The notes beneath the pieces are model-generated. The model searched no databases and was not told the origin of the DNA. It saw only the letters and a list, made by a program, of their open reading frames with translations. A stretch of 37,002 bases of DNA from Oscillospiraceae bacterium (GTDB taxonomy: Bacteria > Bacillota > Clostridia > Oscillospirales > Ruminococcaceae): assembly GCA_022787085.1 (NCBI GenBank), contig JALFVE010000034.1, positions 1-37,002 on the forward strand. Reading direction: 5' to 3'. The position numbers were made by a program, and so were the translations under genes. Positions 7,894 to 14,765 of this stretch are shown here, one piece after another (positions within the stretch are counted from its first letter, which is position 1; each line of letters opens with the position of its first letter).

Positions 7894-8715
7894 ATGAAGA
7901 CCATTAACAGGGCAGGAATTATCTGCATTGCCGCAGCGACAATATTTTCCTTTTCCTCCGTATGCTCGGCGGCGGAGTGGAAGGAAACGGAAAACGGAAT
8001 GACATATATCAGCGACAGCGGCAAGGCTGTTACGGGCTTGCAGGAGATCGACGGCAAGACCTATTATTTTAACAGCAAGGGGATTATGAAAAAGGGCTGG
8101 ATGACCGCAAAATCGGGTGCGAAATACTATTTCAATTCCGACGGCTCGATGCGGACAGGCTGGTTAAAACTTAAATCGGGCAGGTATTATTTTTCGGACA
8201 AGGGCGTTATGCAGACAGGAGCGGTGAAGATCGGCAGGGATCATTACTGCTTTGACGACGAGGGAGTTATGCTCACAGGCTGGCAGGACGATTATTATTA
8301 CGGCACAAACGGCAAGAGAGCCGTAAATAAAACCGTTATCATTGACGGTGAGAAGGTGAAGTTTGACAAGAACGGCAGAGTTAAGGAGGAAAGTCCGAAG
8401 GAAAATGACAGCTCCAAGGAAAAGGAAAGCACCTCATCCGATGTGACCGAGGAAAAGATCATTCCCGAAAAGATCGAAGTCACCGATACGGAATTTACTG
8501 TTTCAAAGGGAGCAAAATTCAGGCTTTCCTATCAGTTCCGTCCCATAACCGCAAACTGCACCGATGTGACCTTCAAAAGCAGCTCTCCCTCCGTTGTTTT
8601 TGTAAACAGCAAGGGAGATATTGAAGCCATGAAGAAGGGCACCGCTTATGTTACCATAAAATCCACCGAAAATCCAAACGCATATGTAAAACTGAAAATC
8701 ACTGTTAAGGAATAA
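7894..8715 (+). CDS. Secreted cell-wall-binding repeat protein with BIG2-like domain
   Basis: 273 residues. A signal peptide runs to about residue 26 (SSVCSA-AEW). Then come about five CW-binding (choline-binding-like) repeats, roughly 30-155, with the pattern GWxxxxGxxYYFxxxGxMxTG (for example TYYFNSKGIMKKGW, KYYFNSDGSMRTGW). A charged, serine-rich linker (about 160-180) leads to a C-terminal Ig-like BIG2 domain (about 183-273; TFKSSSPSVVFVNSKGDIEAMKKGTAYVTI). No catalytic domain is present, so it is probably a surface-attached binding or structural protein. It has its own perfect promoter, and a large structured element (8718-8849) closes the transcript. Confidence 0.85.
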   Translation: MKTINRAGIICIAAATIFSFSSVCSAAEWKETENGMTYISDSGKAVTGLQEIDGKTYYFNSKGIMKKGWMTAKSGAKYYFNSDGSMRTGWLKLKSGRYYFSDKGVMQTGAVKIGRDHYCFDDEGVMLTGWQDDYYYGTNGKRAVNKTVIIDGEKVKFDKNGRVKEESPKENDSSKEKESTSSDVTEEKIIPEKIEVTDTEFTVSKGAKFRLSYQFRPITANCTDVTFKSSSPSVVFVNSKGDIEAMKKGTAYVTIKSTENPNAYVKLKITVKE

Positions 8716-8717
8716 AA

Positions 8718-8849
8718 AATCAGGGAGGACATGATTTAGGGTATTGCCGATAAAGAAGTATTTATCGGTACCGAGCCACAAACTTTGTTCATTTCGCTTA
8801 TCTATAAACGAATTGGCAAAGGGGGCTCCCCTTCGTGTCCTCCCTGATT
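8718..8849. repeat. Cloverleaf-like structured element between convergent genes
   Basis: A perfect 14-bp closing stem (8718-8731 with 8836-8849) encloses three local hairpins: CCGATAAA/TTTATCGG (8747-8754/8761-8768), TTCGCTTAT/ATAAACGAA (about 8797-8816, one mismatch) and GGGG/CCCC near 8821-8831. A-rich and T-rich flanks could make the closing stem a bidirectional terminator for 7894-8715 and the DUF1015 gene, with an insertion in its loop. Confidence 0.55.
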
Positions 8850-8852
8850 ATT

Positions 8853-10124
8853 TTACTTTATTTTCCTTGCCTCAATGTAATATCTCTTGTCCTCGGCGTG
8901 ACCCATGGAGAAGGTCTTGCGGGGGAGTGCGCCGTCCTTGATGACGGTGGGGAAAAGCTCCTCCTTGCCCATATCGGGGAGCAGTATTCCTGCGCTGCGG
9001 GGAGCCATGGCAAGCTCCTTCACCACATTTGCGCCATGGATGTAATCAATTTTTCCGCCCTTTTCCTTCAGATATCCGTCAAGGAAGCTCTGAACGCTGC
9101 CCACAGTAAGATTTGAGGTGGGATTTTTGATCCCGAAGCGTTTTGTCTCGCCGCAGCAAACCCATTCAAAGCTCTGCATATTTTCGGAGATATCCCCTGT
9201 AAGCTCCAAAGCCTCGGTCATTTTACCGAGAAGGTCCGCAGGCTCTATATCGGTGATTATCCTGTGGATGGCTTCAAATTCCAGCGCCTCGCTGTGAAGA
9301 TTTACTATCTCCGCCAGTGCGTATCTTGCGGGATGGCAGGACATATCCTTATCGGGATTTTCTCTTTTCAGCTCCTCGTAATATTCCTTTGCGGTGGCAA
9401 GGGAATGGTTTCCGTCGCCCATGGCATAAAGCAGAACGGGAACGTCCTTTATGCCGTAACGCTTCTCAAAGCTTTCCCTGCTTCCGAGAGCCGCCAGAGC
9501 CTTGTCGCAGCTGTCAATATCTTCATCACCAACAAGATATCCCTTGATGCTGCCGCCGTTTTTCATAAGAGTGAAATCGTAAAGCTTCTCAAGTGAAGCT
9601 TTTTTTCCGCCTATCCTCTCAATGACCGTTCTTTCGGGGTCGTCAATGAGTATCATAATGTGGGGAAGCTCAAGGGGAGCGCCTCTGCGGACTTTAAGAC
9701 GGGGCGGGATACGCTCGGCAACAGTTGCTTCAGTGGCTCTTACGGGAGATGTGCTGCCCTTTCTGAAATCATACTGCTCAAGGTCGATCATTCCCACAAG
9801 CCCCTGACGAACCTTGCCTGTGCTGTCGGTGCGCTCGATATATATCATAGAATCCTTGTATTCCTTAAAAATTCCCCTGTGGAGATAATCCGTCATGGCA
9901 GTGCGGATATCTGCGATCATTTTCTCCGAATCGGGGCTTTCGAGATATGCCTCGGGGAGTATGAGCTTCAATGCGGAAATATCTCCCGCAAGCCTTGCGG
10001 CGTCCTCCCAATACTCGGGCTGAGAGGTAAACTGATCGCAGGCAACCACCGCCCAGCGGCTCATATCGGTATCCTTTGGCAGCAAAATATCGGCGGCGCC
10101 GAATGCAGTTGATGATTTTTTCAC
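8853..10124 (-). CDS. DUF1015 family protein
   Basis: 423 residues, the full length usual for DUF1015. Visible family signatures are WAVVACDQFTSQPEYW near the N-terminus, the RATEATVAERIPPR segment, MGDGNHSLATAKEYYE in the middle and YIHGANVV near the C-terminus. The biochemical role is not known to me, and I do not assign one. The histidine/aspartate-rich GDGNHS motif looks like an active or metal site. The ATG at 10124 lies 15 bp after the stop of the GNAT gene, so the two are cotranscribed from the promoter at 10653-10681. Confidence 0.9.
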   Translation of the reverse strand: MKKSSTAFGAADILLPKDTDMSRWAVVACDQFTSQPEYWEDAARLAGDISALKLILPEAYLESPDSEKMIADIRTAMTDYLHRGIFKEYKDSMIYIERTDSTGKVRQGLVGMIDLEQYDFRKGSTSPVRATEATVAERIPPRLKVRRGAPLELPHIMILIDDPERTVIERIGGKKASLEKLYDFTLMKNGGSIKGYLVGDEDIDSCDKALAALGSRESFEKRYGIKDVPVLLYAMGDGNHSLATAKEYYEELKRENPDKDMSCHPARYALAEIVNLHSEALEFEAIHRIITDIEPADLLGKMTEALELTGDISENMQSFEWVCCGETKRFGIKNPTSNLTVGSVQSFLDGYLKEKGGKIDYIHGANVVKELAMAPRSAGILLPDMGKEELFPTVIKDGALPRKTFSMGHAEDKRYYIEARKIK

Positions 10125-10139
10125 AGTTCATTCTTCCTT

Positions 10140-10616
10140 TCATTCCTCGGTAAAGCTTAGCTTCATGGACATATAAATGGACTTGTCCTCAATGAATTTC
10201 AGCTGTTTGTACAGCGGATAACCGCACTTTGTAGCTCTCAGCTCTATGTATGACAGATCCCACGCCTTGCCGTCCTCGATAGCCATGGTGACCAGCTTGT
10301 TTGCGATGCCCTTTCTGCGATACTGCGGGAGAGTGTAAACATTCATCAGCGTGCCTGTTTTTCCCGTAATGAACAGGGGACTTGCAGGCTTATTTATTAG
10401 CAGGAAGAAAACGCAGCCTGCCGCAGTGCCGTCCTCCTCCGCCAGATATACCACGCAGTCACGGTTAAGATGCTCCTGAAAATAGCCCTTTGTCTTGTCG
10501 GCGATCTCATCAAAGACAGACTGCCTGAGGTCCTCATGGGTTTCGTGCATATAGCCGAGTCTCAGTTCAATGAGGGTGGGAATATCCGCAGGCTTTGCTT
10601 TTCTGTAGGTTATCAT
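10140..10616 (-). CDS. GNAT family N-acetyltransferase
   Basis: 158 residues starting MITYRKAKPADIPTLIELR. The acetyl-CoA-binding motif A is recognisable as MNVYTLPQYRRKGIANKLV (QYRRKGIA matches Q/RxxGxG/A). I chose ATG 10616 because AAAGGAAATGGG lies just upstream; an ATG eight codons earlier (10640) has no such site. It is the first gene of an operon with the DUF1015 gene, behind a consensus promoter. The substrate is unknown. Family assignment is secure. Confidence 0.85.
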   Translation of the reverse strand: MITYRKAKPADIPTLIELRLGYMHETHEDLRQSVFDEIADKTKGYFQEHLNRDCVVYLAEEDGTAAGCVFFLLINKPASPLFITGKTGTLMNVYTLPQYRRKGIANKLVTMAIEDGKAWDLSYIELRATKCGYPLYKQLKFIEDKSIYMSMKLSFTEE

Positions 10617-10652
10617 TTTCCCATTTCCTTTCATTAACATTTCCTGCTTATG

Positions 10653-10681
10653 ATTATATCACAGCTTTGTCCCGATGTCAA
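10653..10681 (-). promoter_or_regulatory. Consensus SigA promoter of the GNAT-DUF1015 operon
   Basis: On the minus strand TTGACA (10676-10681) and TATAAT (10653-10658) are 17 bp apart, about 37 bp above the chosen start codon. A terminator immediately upstream (10685-10711) isolates it from transcription arriving from the right. Confidence 0.85.
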
Positions 10682-10684
10682 CGC

Positions 10685-10711
10685 AAAAAAATACGCACCC
10701 GAATGAGTGCG
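10685..10711 (-). terminator. Terminator of the candidate non-coding RNA
   Basis: CGCAC/GTGCG stem (10694-10698/10707-10711), extended by flanking pairs and followed on the minus strand by seven T residues (10685-10691). No protein gene feeds into it, so it should end a leftward non-coding transcript. Confidence 0.6.
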
Positions 10712-10920
10712 CATGAAACAGAAAATAAACTCATGGGCTTCCCGAATGCTCTTTGCTGCAAATGTAAGCCTTCGGGGAGACCTATATATAAATTACTCCA
10801 CAAGGAGGGTGGAGGAGATTTTAGGCGCTGCCCGCTTTGCCGAAAAGCTGATTTCCCTGCAATGCCATTCAGCCTGCGGACAGCATTTAAAAATTTAGTT
10901 TGAGATCCTATTGTTTCAGA
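10685..10920 (-). ncRNA. Candidate structured non-coding RNA with closing stem and pseudoknot
   Basis: Read leftward, the sequence has a closing helix (10912-10918 with 10714-10720, then 10897-10901 with 10727-10731). Inside lie a hairpin with a 9-bp stem (10876-10884 with 10827-10835) extended by a second helix (10869-10874 with 10846-10851), and a 6-bp hairpin (10796-10801 with 10809-10814). Two crossing helices (10736-10740/10766-10770 and 10741-10746/10771-10776) form an H-type pseudoknot. A terminator follows directly. No convincing coding frame is present and I cannot match a known family; 6S RNA was considered because of size, but this fold is branched rather than rod-like. The promoter is not clear, so the 5' end is uncertain. 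Confidence 0.4.
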
Positions 10921-10928
10921 AATCAAAG

Positions 10929-10973
10929 CCTGCAGCGTTTGCAATGCAGGAGCGAAATGCGCTGCATTTTTTT
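10929..10973 (+). terminator. Competing hairpins with T-run on the plus strand (attenuator-like)
   Basis: AATGCAG (10943-10949) pairs with CTGCATT (10962-10968) and a T-run follows to 10973; TGCAGCG (10931-10937) can also pair with CGCTGCA (10960-10966). CCTGCA (10929-10934) competes by pairing with TGCAGG (10945-10950). This resembles a terminator/antiterminator pair upstream of the tiny frame at 11032. Confidence 0.35.
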
Positions 10974-10980
10974 CGGTGCT

Positions 10981-11073
10981 GCCGCTGCGAAGGGAAAGAC
11001 GCAGCGGCGTTACCGTATCATAAAAGGAGAGATGTTAAGGGATTTCCGTCGGATACGGTTTAGCTTCCGTATC
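10981..11073 (+). promoter_or_regulatory. Leader hairpins with mutually exclusive pairing around a start codon
   Basis: A perfect 9-bp hairpin is formed by 10981-10989 and 11000-11008. ACCGTATC (11012-11019) can pair with GATACGGT (11052-11059), enclosing the ribosome binding site and start of the 22-codon frame; alternatively GATACGG pairs with CCGTATC (11067-11073). The two folds exclude each other. Confidence 0.35.
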
Positions 11074-11100
11074 ATTTCCCTTATCATGGTTATATTATAA
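11032..11100 (+). CDS. Possible 22-residue hydrophobic cationic peptide
   Basis: ATG 11032 follows AAAGGAG at good distance and opens a 22-codon frame, MLRDFRRIRF then SFRIISLIMVIL, ending in TAA at 11098-11100. The peptide has an arginine-rich first half and a hydrophobic second half, like small membrane toxins or leader peptides. Hairpins surround the start and could control its translation. No homolog is known to me, and chance cannot be excluded for so short a frame. Confidence 0.25.
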   Translation: MLRDFRRIRFSFRIISLIMVIL

Positions 11101-11272
11101 CCGCCGAATGTGATGGAACCATGAAAGAAAAGGGAAAAGAAACAAAAAATCCCTCAAGAGGTTTATGAGATTATCATACACCGCATGAGCGGGGATATTT
11201 TGTCGCAATGGCTCGTGTAAAAAAATAATACTATAGCAAGACACAGAAATAGACTGACAAAAGGAGGCAAGG

Positions 11273-11355
11273 GCAAAGCTTGAAGAGTTAGGAACGAACC
11301 CGCAGGCAGGCTTGCCGCCTGTCAAGGGTGAGTGACGACACTATTCAAGCTTTGC
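11273..11355. repeat. Structured repeat, copy A
   Basis: A perfect 12-bp closing stem (GCAAAGCTTGAA 11273-11284 with 11344-11355) encloses a core TTAGGAAcGAaCcCGCAGGC, a hairpin (CAGGC...GCCTG) and then TCAAGGG...TGACGAC. The same core with a different but still paired closing stem occurs at 36886-37001. A small hairpin (11357-11373, CTGCC/GGCAG) with T-run follows. Confidence 0.6.
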
Positions 11356-11393
11356 ACTGCCGAACTTGGCAGGATATTTTTGTGGATTGCTAT

Positions 11394-11485
11394 AAACACC
11401 ATTAGAATTATGGAGAAGAAATCGCCGCAAAAGCTTGCATATATGGATTTTGCGGCGAGAGATTCCCATAATTCAATAGGTGTTT
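11394..11485. repeat. 92-bp double-stem palindrome
   Basis: The 20-nt outer arms 11394-11413 and 11466-11485 are complementary at all but a few positions. Inside, TCGCCGCAAAA (11422-11432) pairs perfectly with 11448-11458. It lies 38 bp after repeat A and before the lipoprotein terminator. No T-run follows; it appears to be a MITE-like or structured element. Confidence 0.55.
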
Positions 11486-11490
11486 AGTAT

Positions 11491-11517
11491 AAATCCGCCT
11501 CCGAAATCGGAAGCGGA
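11491..11517 (-). terminator. Terminator of the lipoprotein gene
   Basis: TCCGCCTCCGA (11494-11504) pairs with TCGGAAGCGGA (11507-11517), one wobble, and is followed on the minus strand by ATTTATACT, just below the stop at 11531. Confidence 0.6.
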
Positions 11518-11530
11518 ATGAAATTTAATA

Positions 11531-12181
11531 TTATTTCTTTTCGTCAGAGACTTCCACAGCGGTCTTGTTTGCAAGCTCCTTTATCTTGACGCTGTAATAG
11601 GTTCCGAAATAATCCTCAACACCGTCAACGGTATCATAGGTAAGCTGCATGGTGAGGGTGACTTCAAAGCTGGAAAGGGTCATCACAGTGACGTGATCCA
11701 GAGTGAGATCAACGCCCTCTGTGCCTGTTACCGTTGAGACTACAGCCTCGGGAGCGGGGGAATATTTTGAGGTAAGAGCGGCTTTTTTATAGCTGTAATA
11801 TTCCTCGGCGGTCTTGCGGTCGATCTTGCAGGGTATCTCCTCCATGTAGGCGGTCAGATAATTTTCCCCGTCGGATTCGTTGTATTTAAATGTATAGGTG
11901 ATAAGTGAATCGTCCGCATAGAAAAACTGGCTGTCGGCAGGGATTCGGTTTTTAAGCTCCATCAGGTCGGTGTCCGTGCTGACGCACCAGATCTCTGTGT
12001 CGCTGTCATAGTAAAGCTCCGAAGCGGAATTAAGGGCAATTATCTTTTTCATGGGCATACCCAGCCTTACTTTGCTGAGAACGCCCGCATAGTCATCTGC
12101 GGGAGCCTCCTCCTTCTTGCAGGCGCAGAGCAGGGTGAGCATTGACAGTATAGCAAGCATTAACGCTGTGATTCTTTTCAT
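11531..12181 (-). CDS. Putative lipoprotein of unknown function
   Basis: 216 residues from ATG 12181, chosen because AGGTATC lies upstream and because it begins with a clean lipoprotein signal (MKRITALMLAILSMLTLLCAC, lipobox ending at the second cysteine, followed by KKEEAP). An ATG 11 codons earlier gives a poorer signal. The mature part is acidic with mixed alpha/beta character and no catalytic motif I recognise. It probably sits on the outer face of the membrane. It is monocistronic, with a consensus promoter (12247-12275) and a terminator at 11491-11517. Confidence 0.75.
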   Translation of the reverse strand: MKRITALMLAILSMLTLLCACKKEEAPADDYAGVLSKVRLGMPMKKIIALNSASELYYDSDTEIWCVSTDTDLMELKNRIPADSQFFYADDSLITYTFKYNESDGENYLTAYMEEIPCKIDRKTAEEYYSYKKAALTSKYSPAPEAVVSTVTGTEGVDLTLDHVTVMTLSSFEVTLTMQLTYDTVDGVEDYFGTYYSVKIKELANKTAVEVSDEKK

Positions 12182-12246
12182 AAATATGATACCTCGCATA
12201 TGTAAAATTGCCATTGTTATTCACATCGGCATAAACGTCTATATAT

Positions 12247-12275
12247 ATAATAATATAAATTGCGCCCGTTGTCAA
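12247..12275 (-). promoter_or_regulatory. SigA promoter of the lipoprotein gene
   Basis: On the minus strand TTGACA (12270-12275), 17-bp spacer, TATTAT (12247-12252). Confidence 0.8.
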
Positions 12276-12344
12276 GGAAAATGACGGGATTTTTTATGGG
12301 TTTTTTGACTTGCAAACGAAGGATATTTTTGTGAAAAATCGCCT

Positions 12345-12373
12345 TTGAAAAAAATTTTGCAATATGATATCAT
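12345..12373 (+). promoter_or_regulatory. SigA promoter of the CarD-like operon
   Basis: TTGAAA (12345-12350), 17-bp spacer, TATCAT (12368-12373), 49 bp before the first start codon. Confidence 0.65.
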
Positions 12374-12421
12374 TAATATATAAGATTTTGAGAGAAAACT
12401 CTCGGAAAGCAGGTCATAAAT

Positions 12422-12619
12422 ATGAAAAGAATAATCACCGCCTGCCTGGAGCAGACCATAAAATTTGAAGCTGAGGAGGAGCTTGATGCATACAAGGCTC
12501 AGCTTGACCGCAAGAGCATTAAATACCGTATTCTCGGAACGGAGAAGAGCGGTAGCGGAATAATCGTCCATATCAAAAAGCAGTACAACACCTATGATGT
12601 GGGAGATTTTTTCGACTGA
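12422..12619 (+). CDS. Small conserved-looking protein of unknown function
   Basis: 65 residues, MKRIITACLEQTIKFEAEEE then YKAQLDRKSIKYRILGTEK and VHIKKQYNTYDVGDFFD. Charged and soluble, no membrane segment, likely a small alpha/beta domain. It is the first gene of a three-gene operon with a 15-bp gap to the next. I do not recognise the family, and no function can be read from the sequence. Confidence 0.7.
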   Translation: MKRIITACLEQTIKFEAEEELDAYKAQLDRKSIKYRILGTEKSGSGIIVHIKKQYNTYDVGDFFD

Positions 12620-12634
12620 CGGGGAGGGCGTTTT

Positions 12635-12901
12635 ATGAGAAAGCACACCCCCATTGGAGACGAGGAATTGCTTAACCTGCCCGACTGCAGGTTTTTGAAT
12701 GAAAAGGGCGGCTGCGGGCGGCTCAGTATCCCAAGGTGCCGAGGCGGAAGCTGCTCATTTTTTTCCGCAGCATCGGACAGCGCCGATCTGAGCAGCTGGA
12801 GGGCACGTCTCTCCCTTCTTTCCGAGGAGGAGCAGGTGAGGATAGCAAGGAAATATTACGGCGGAAAACGCCCCTGGAAGGACGGTGGAGGTTCGGCATG
12901 A
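12635..12901 (+). CDS. Small cysteine-containing protein of unknown function
   Basis: 88 residues. ATG 12635 has a strong ribosome binding site (GGGGAGGG). The N-terminal half has a cysteine cluster (DCRFLNEKGGCGRLSIPRCRGGSC) that could bind a metal; the C-terminal half is helical and basic (LSEEEQVRIARKYYGGKRPW). Its TGA overlaps the next gene's ATG by ATGA, indicating translational coupling with the CarD-like protein. Metal binding is only inferred from the cysteine spacing. Confidence 0.7.
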   Translation: MRKHTPIGDEELLNLPDCRFLNEKGGCGRLSIPRCRGGSCSFFSAASDSADLSSWRARLSLLSEEEQVRIARKYYGGKRPWKDGGGSA

Positions 12902-13404
12902 GCTTTGAAACGGGACAAAGGGTGATCTATAACGGCAGAGAGCTTTGCAGAGTGGGGGAGATCTGCCGAAAATGCTTTGACGGCGTTCACGAGGAGGAAT
13001 ATTTCTGTCTCATCCCCGAAAATGAGCCGAAAGCCTGTTATTATGTCCCCGCAGACAGGCTGGAGGGCAGGATCCGTCCGCTTATGACAAGGGAGGAGAT
13101 CTATGCCGCCATTGACGGCAGCCGAACCGGGCACAGCCTTAGCTGCACCGATAAAAATCAGCGCAGGGCTGTTCTTCTTCAGACGGTGAAAAGCGGTGAC
13201 AGCCGTCTTATCATTGGCATGATAAGGGAGCTTTTTGAGGAAAAAAAGCGGCGTGCCGCTCAGGGAAAGGAGCTTATATCCTGCGATGAGAAGGCGCTTG
13301 CCTCTGCCTGCAGGGTCATCAGCTCGGAATTTTCCGCAGTTCTTGGAATATCCGAGGAAGAGGTGGGCAGGCTTATCGAGGAAAGGCTTTCGGGAAAAGA
13401 ATAA
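12898..13404 (+). CDS. CarD-like transcriptional regulator
   Basis: 168 residues. The N-terminal ~65 residues (MSFETGQRVIYNGRELCRVGEICRK..., ending YYVPADRLEGRIRPLMTREEI) match the CarD/CdnL-type domain that binds the RNA polymerase beta lobe: a GxxVxYxGxGxVxxI-like start and a strand reading YYVP. A helical C-terminal part follows (RELFEEKKRRAAQGKELISCDEKALASA), as in CdnL proteins. The start is chosen at 12898 because of the ATGA overlap; longer forms read through the neighbour out of frame. It is the last gene of the operon, followed by two tandem hairpins. Confidence 0.75.
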   Translation: MSFETGQRVIYNGRELCRVGEICRKCFDGVHEEEYFCLIPENEPKACYYVPADRLEGRIRPLMTREEIYAAIDGSRTGHSLSCTDKNQRRAVLLQTVKSGDSRLIIGMIRELFEEKKRRAAQGKELISCDEKALASACRVISSEFSAVLGISEEEVGRLIEERLSGKE

Positions 13405-13473
13405 GGACCTGTATTCTGAAGACAGGTCCTATGGCTTATGTATGGCTTTCAGGCTGTGCATAAGCCTGTTTTT
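13404..13473 (+). terminator. Tandem hairpins ending the CarD-like operon
   Basis: AGGACCTGT/ACAGGTCCT (13404-13412/13422-13430) is a perfect 9-bp hairpin starting at the stop codon. GGCTTATG/CATAAGCC (13433-13440/13459-13466), followed by TGTTTTTTT, is a standard intrinsic terminator. Confidence 0.8.
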
Positions 13474-14661
13474 TTAATAATATTCCACAACGTCGGAGAT
13501 CCGGTTTCCATTGAAAATAACTCTGGGGATTCGCTTGGAAATGCCGCAGATTATCTCATAGCCGATAGTGCCGCTCATTTCGGCAAGATCATCGGCTGTG
13601 ATCGTTTCGCTGCCGTCCGTTCCGATAAGCGTGACCTCGGTTCCCTCGTGAACGTCGGGAATGTCCGTAACGTCTGCCATCAGCTGATCCATGCATATCC
13701 GTCCCACAATGGGCGCTCTTCTGCCGTTTATCAGAACATACGCCTTGCCCGAAAGGCTTCTTGAATAGCCGTCCGCATAGCCGATTGGAATGGTGGCAAG
13801 GATAATATCCTTATCTGCCTTGTAGGTCCTGCCGTAGCTTACAAAGCTGCCCGCTTTAAGCGGCTTGACATAGGAAACTGCAGCCTTCAGATCCATTACG
13901 GGACTGAGCTTCACAGGCATTTCAAGGCTTCTGTCGGGCTTTAAGCCGTAGAGCATGATTCCGAATCTCACAAGAGTGCTTCGGCTGTCGAAGCGGAATG
14001 CGCCTCCTGCGCTGTTAAGGCAATGCTTGTGGCGAAGAGAAACGCCGCTGTCATTCACCGCCTTGCACAGGCTGAAAAATCTTTCTGTCTGGGCTGCGGT
14101 GTAGGCTCTGTCATCCTCGTCCATGCTGTCTGCGGCGGCGTAATGGGTGAATATTCCGTCAAGAATAACTCCCCCAAGCTCAGCGGCAGAGCATATATCA
14201 CGGGCGGCTTCCGCGATCGCCTCTTCGTCCGAGGCGCATACGCCTATTCTGCCCATTCCCGTATCCGCAGCCATGTGTATCTTGACCCTGACGCCCGAGT
14301 TTTCGGCGTACTCGGAAAGCTCCCTTGCATATTCAAGAGAGACAGCCGCCTGGATAATGTCATATTCCGCAAGCTCCGAGGCGTATTCGGGGGGCGTGTG
14401 ACCTAAGATCAGTATTTCGCCCTTTACACCGCTGCGGCGGAGGGTTTCCGCTTCCTTTACATTTGAAACGGCAAAAAAGCTCAGTCCCTTGGACTCAAGA
14501 TAGGGAGCGATATTGCCGTCATCGTGACCGTAGGCGTTTGCCTTGACAACGCAGGCTATCTGCGTGGTATTTTCATCAATAAGGCTTCTCAGAGCTTTGA
14601 GATTGCCGTCCAGCCTGTCAAGATGGACCTCTGCCCATGCTCGTCTGAGGAATTTCTTCAT
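13474..14661 (-). CDS. alr: Alanine racemase
   Basis: 395 residues, normal length. The PLP-binding motif VVKANAYGHD has its lysine at residue 40. The MGRIGV, HCLNSAG, RFGIMLYG, VSYGRTY (catalytic tyrosine region), IPIGYADGYSR and GRICMDQ motifs are all in family order. It makes D-alanine for peptidoglycan. It is divergent from the SLOG gene, with a perfect 15-bp palindrome (TCGGGAAGCTCCCGA, about 14685-14699) in its leader. The site AAAGGAGA precedes ATG 14661. Confidence 0.95.
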   Translation of the reverse strand: MKKFLRRAWAEVHLDRLDGNLKALRSLIDENTTQIACVVKANAYGHDDGNIAPYLESKGLSFFAVSNVKEAETLRRSGVKGEILILGHTPPEYASELAEYDIIQAAVSLEYARELSEYAENSGVRVKIHMAADTGMGRIGVCASDEEAIAEAARDICSAAELGGVILDGIFTHYAAADSMDEDDRAYTAAQTERFFSLCKAVNDSGVSLRHKHCLNSAGGAFRFDSRSTLVRFGIMLYGLKPDRSLEMPVKLSPVMDLKAAVSYVKPLKAGSFVSYGRTYKADKDIILATIPIGYADGYSRSLSGKAYVLINGRRAPIVGRICMDQLMADVTDIPDVHEGTEVTLIGTDGSETITADDLAEMSGTIGYEIICGISKRIPRVIFNGNRISDVVEYY

Positions 14662-14707
14662 TCTGTATGTATCTCCTTTAGATCGGGAAGCTCCCGAAAA
14701 ATTATGC

Positions 14708-14736
14708 TTGATTTATAGGAAAGTATGTGCTATAAT
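14708..14736 (+). promoter_or_regulatory. SigA promoter of the SLOG-family gene
   Basis: TTGATT (14708-14713), 17-bp spacer, TATAAT (14731-14736); the start codon is at 14766 with AGGGGTGA upstream. Confidence 0.75.
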
Positions 14737-14765
14737 ATTAATATAAATATTTCAGGGGTGACAAT

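Larger units (their letters stand above)
10921..11530. other. Gene-poor structured stretch
   Basis: Apart from the hairpins, the 22-codon frame and the repeats listed here, I see no gene. A frame around 11116-11220 ending SGDILSQWLV looks weakly protein-like but has no start with a ribosome binding site; it may be a relic. Confidence 0.4.

Noticed and set aside
10685-10920. 6S RNA
   Set aside because: The size fits, but the predicted fold is branched with a pseudoknot rather than one long rod with a central bubble, and I see no firm consensus bases.
11116-11220. Gene ending in SGDILSQWLV
   Set aside because: The frame opens only after a TGA, has no usable start and no recognisable family; kept as possible relic only.
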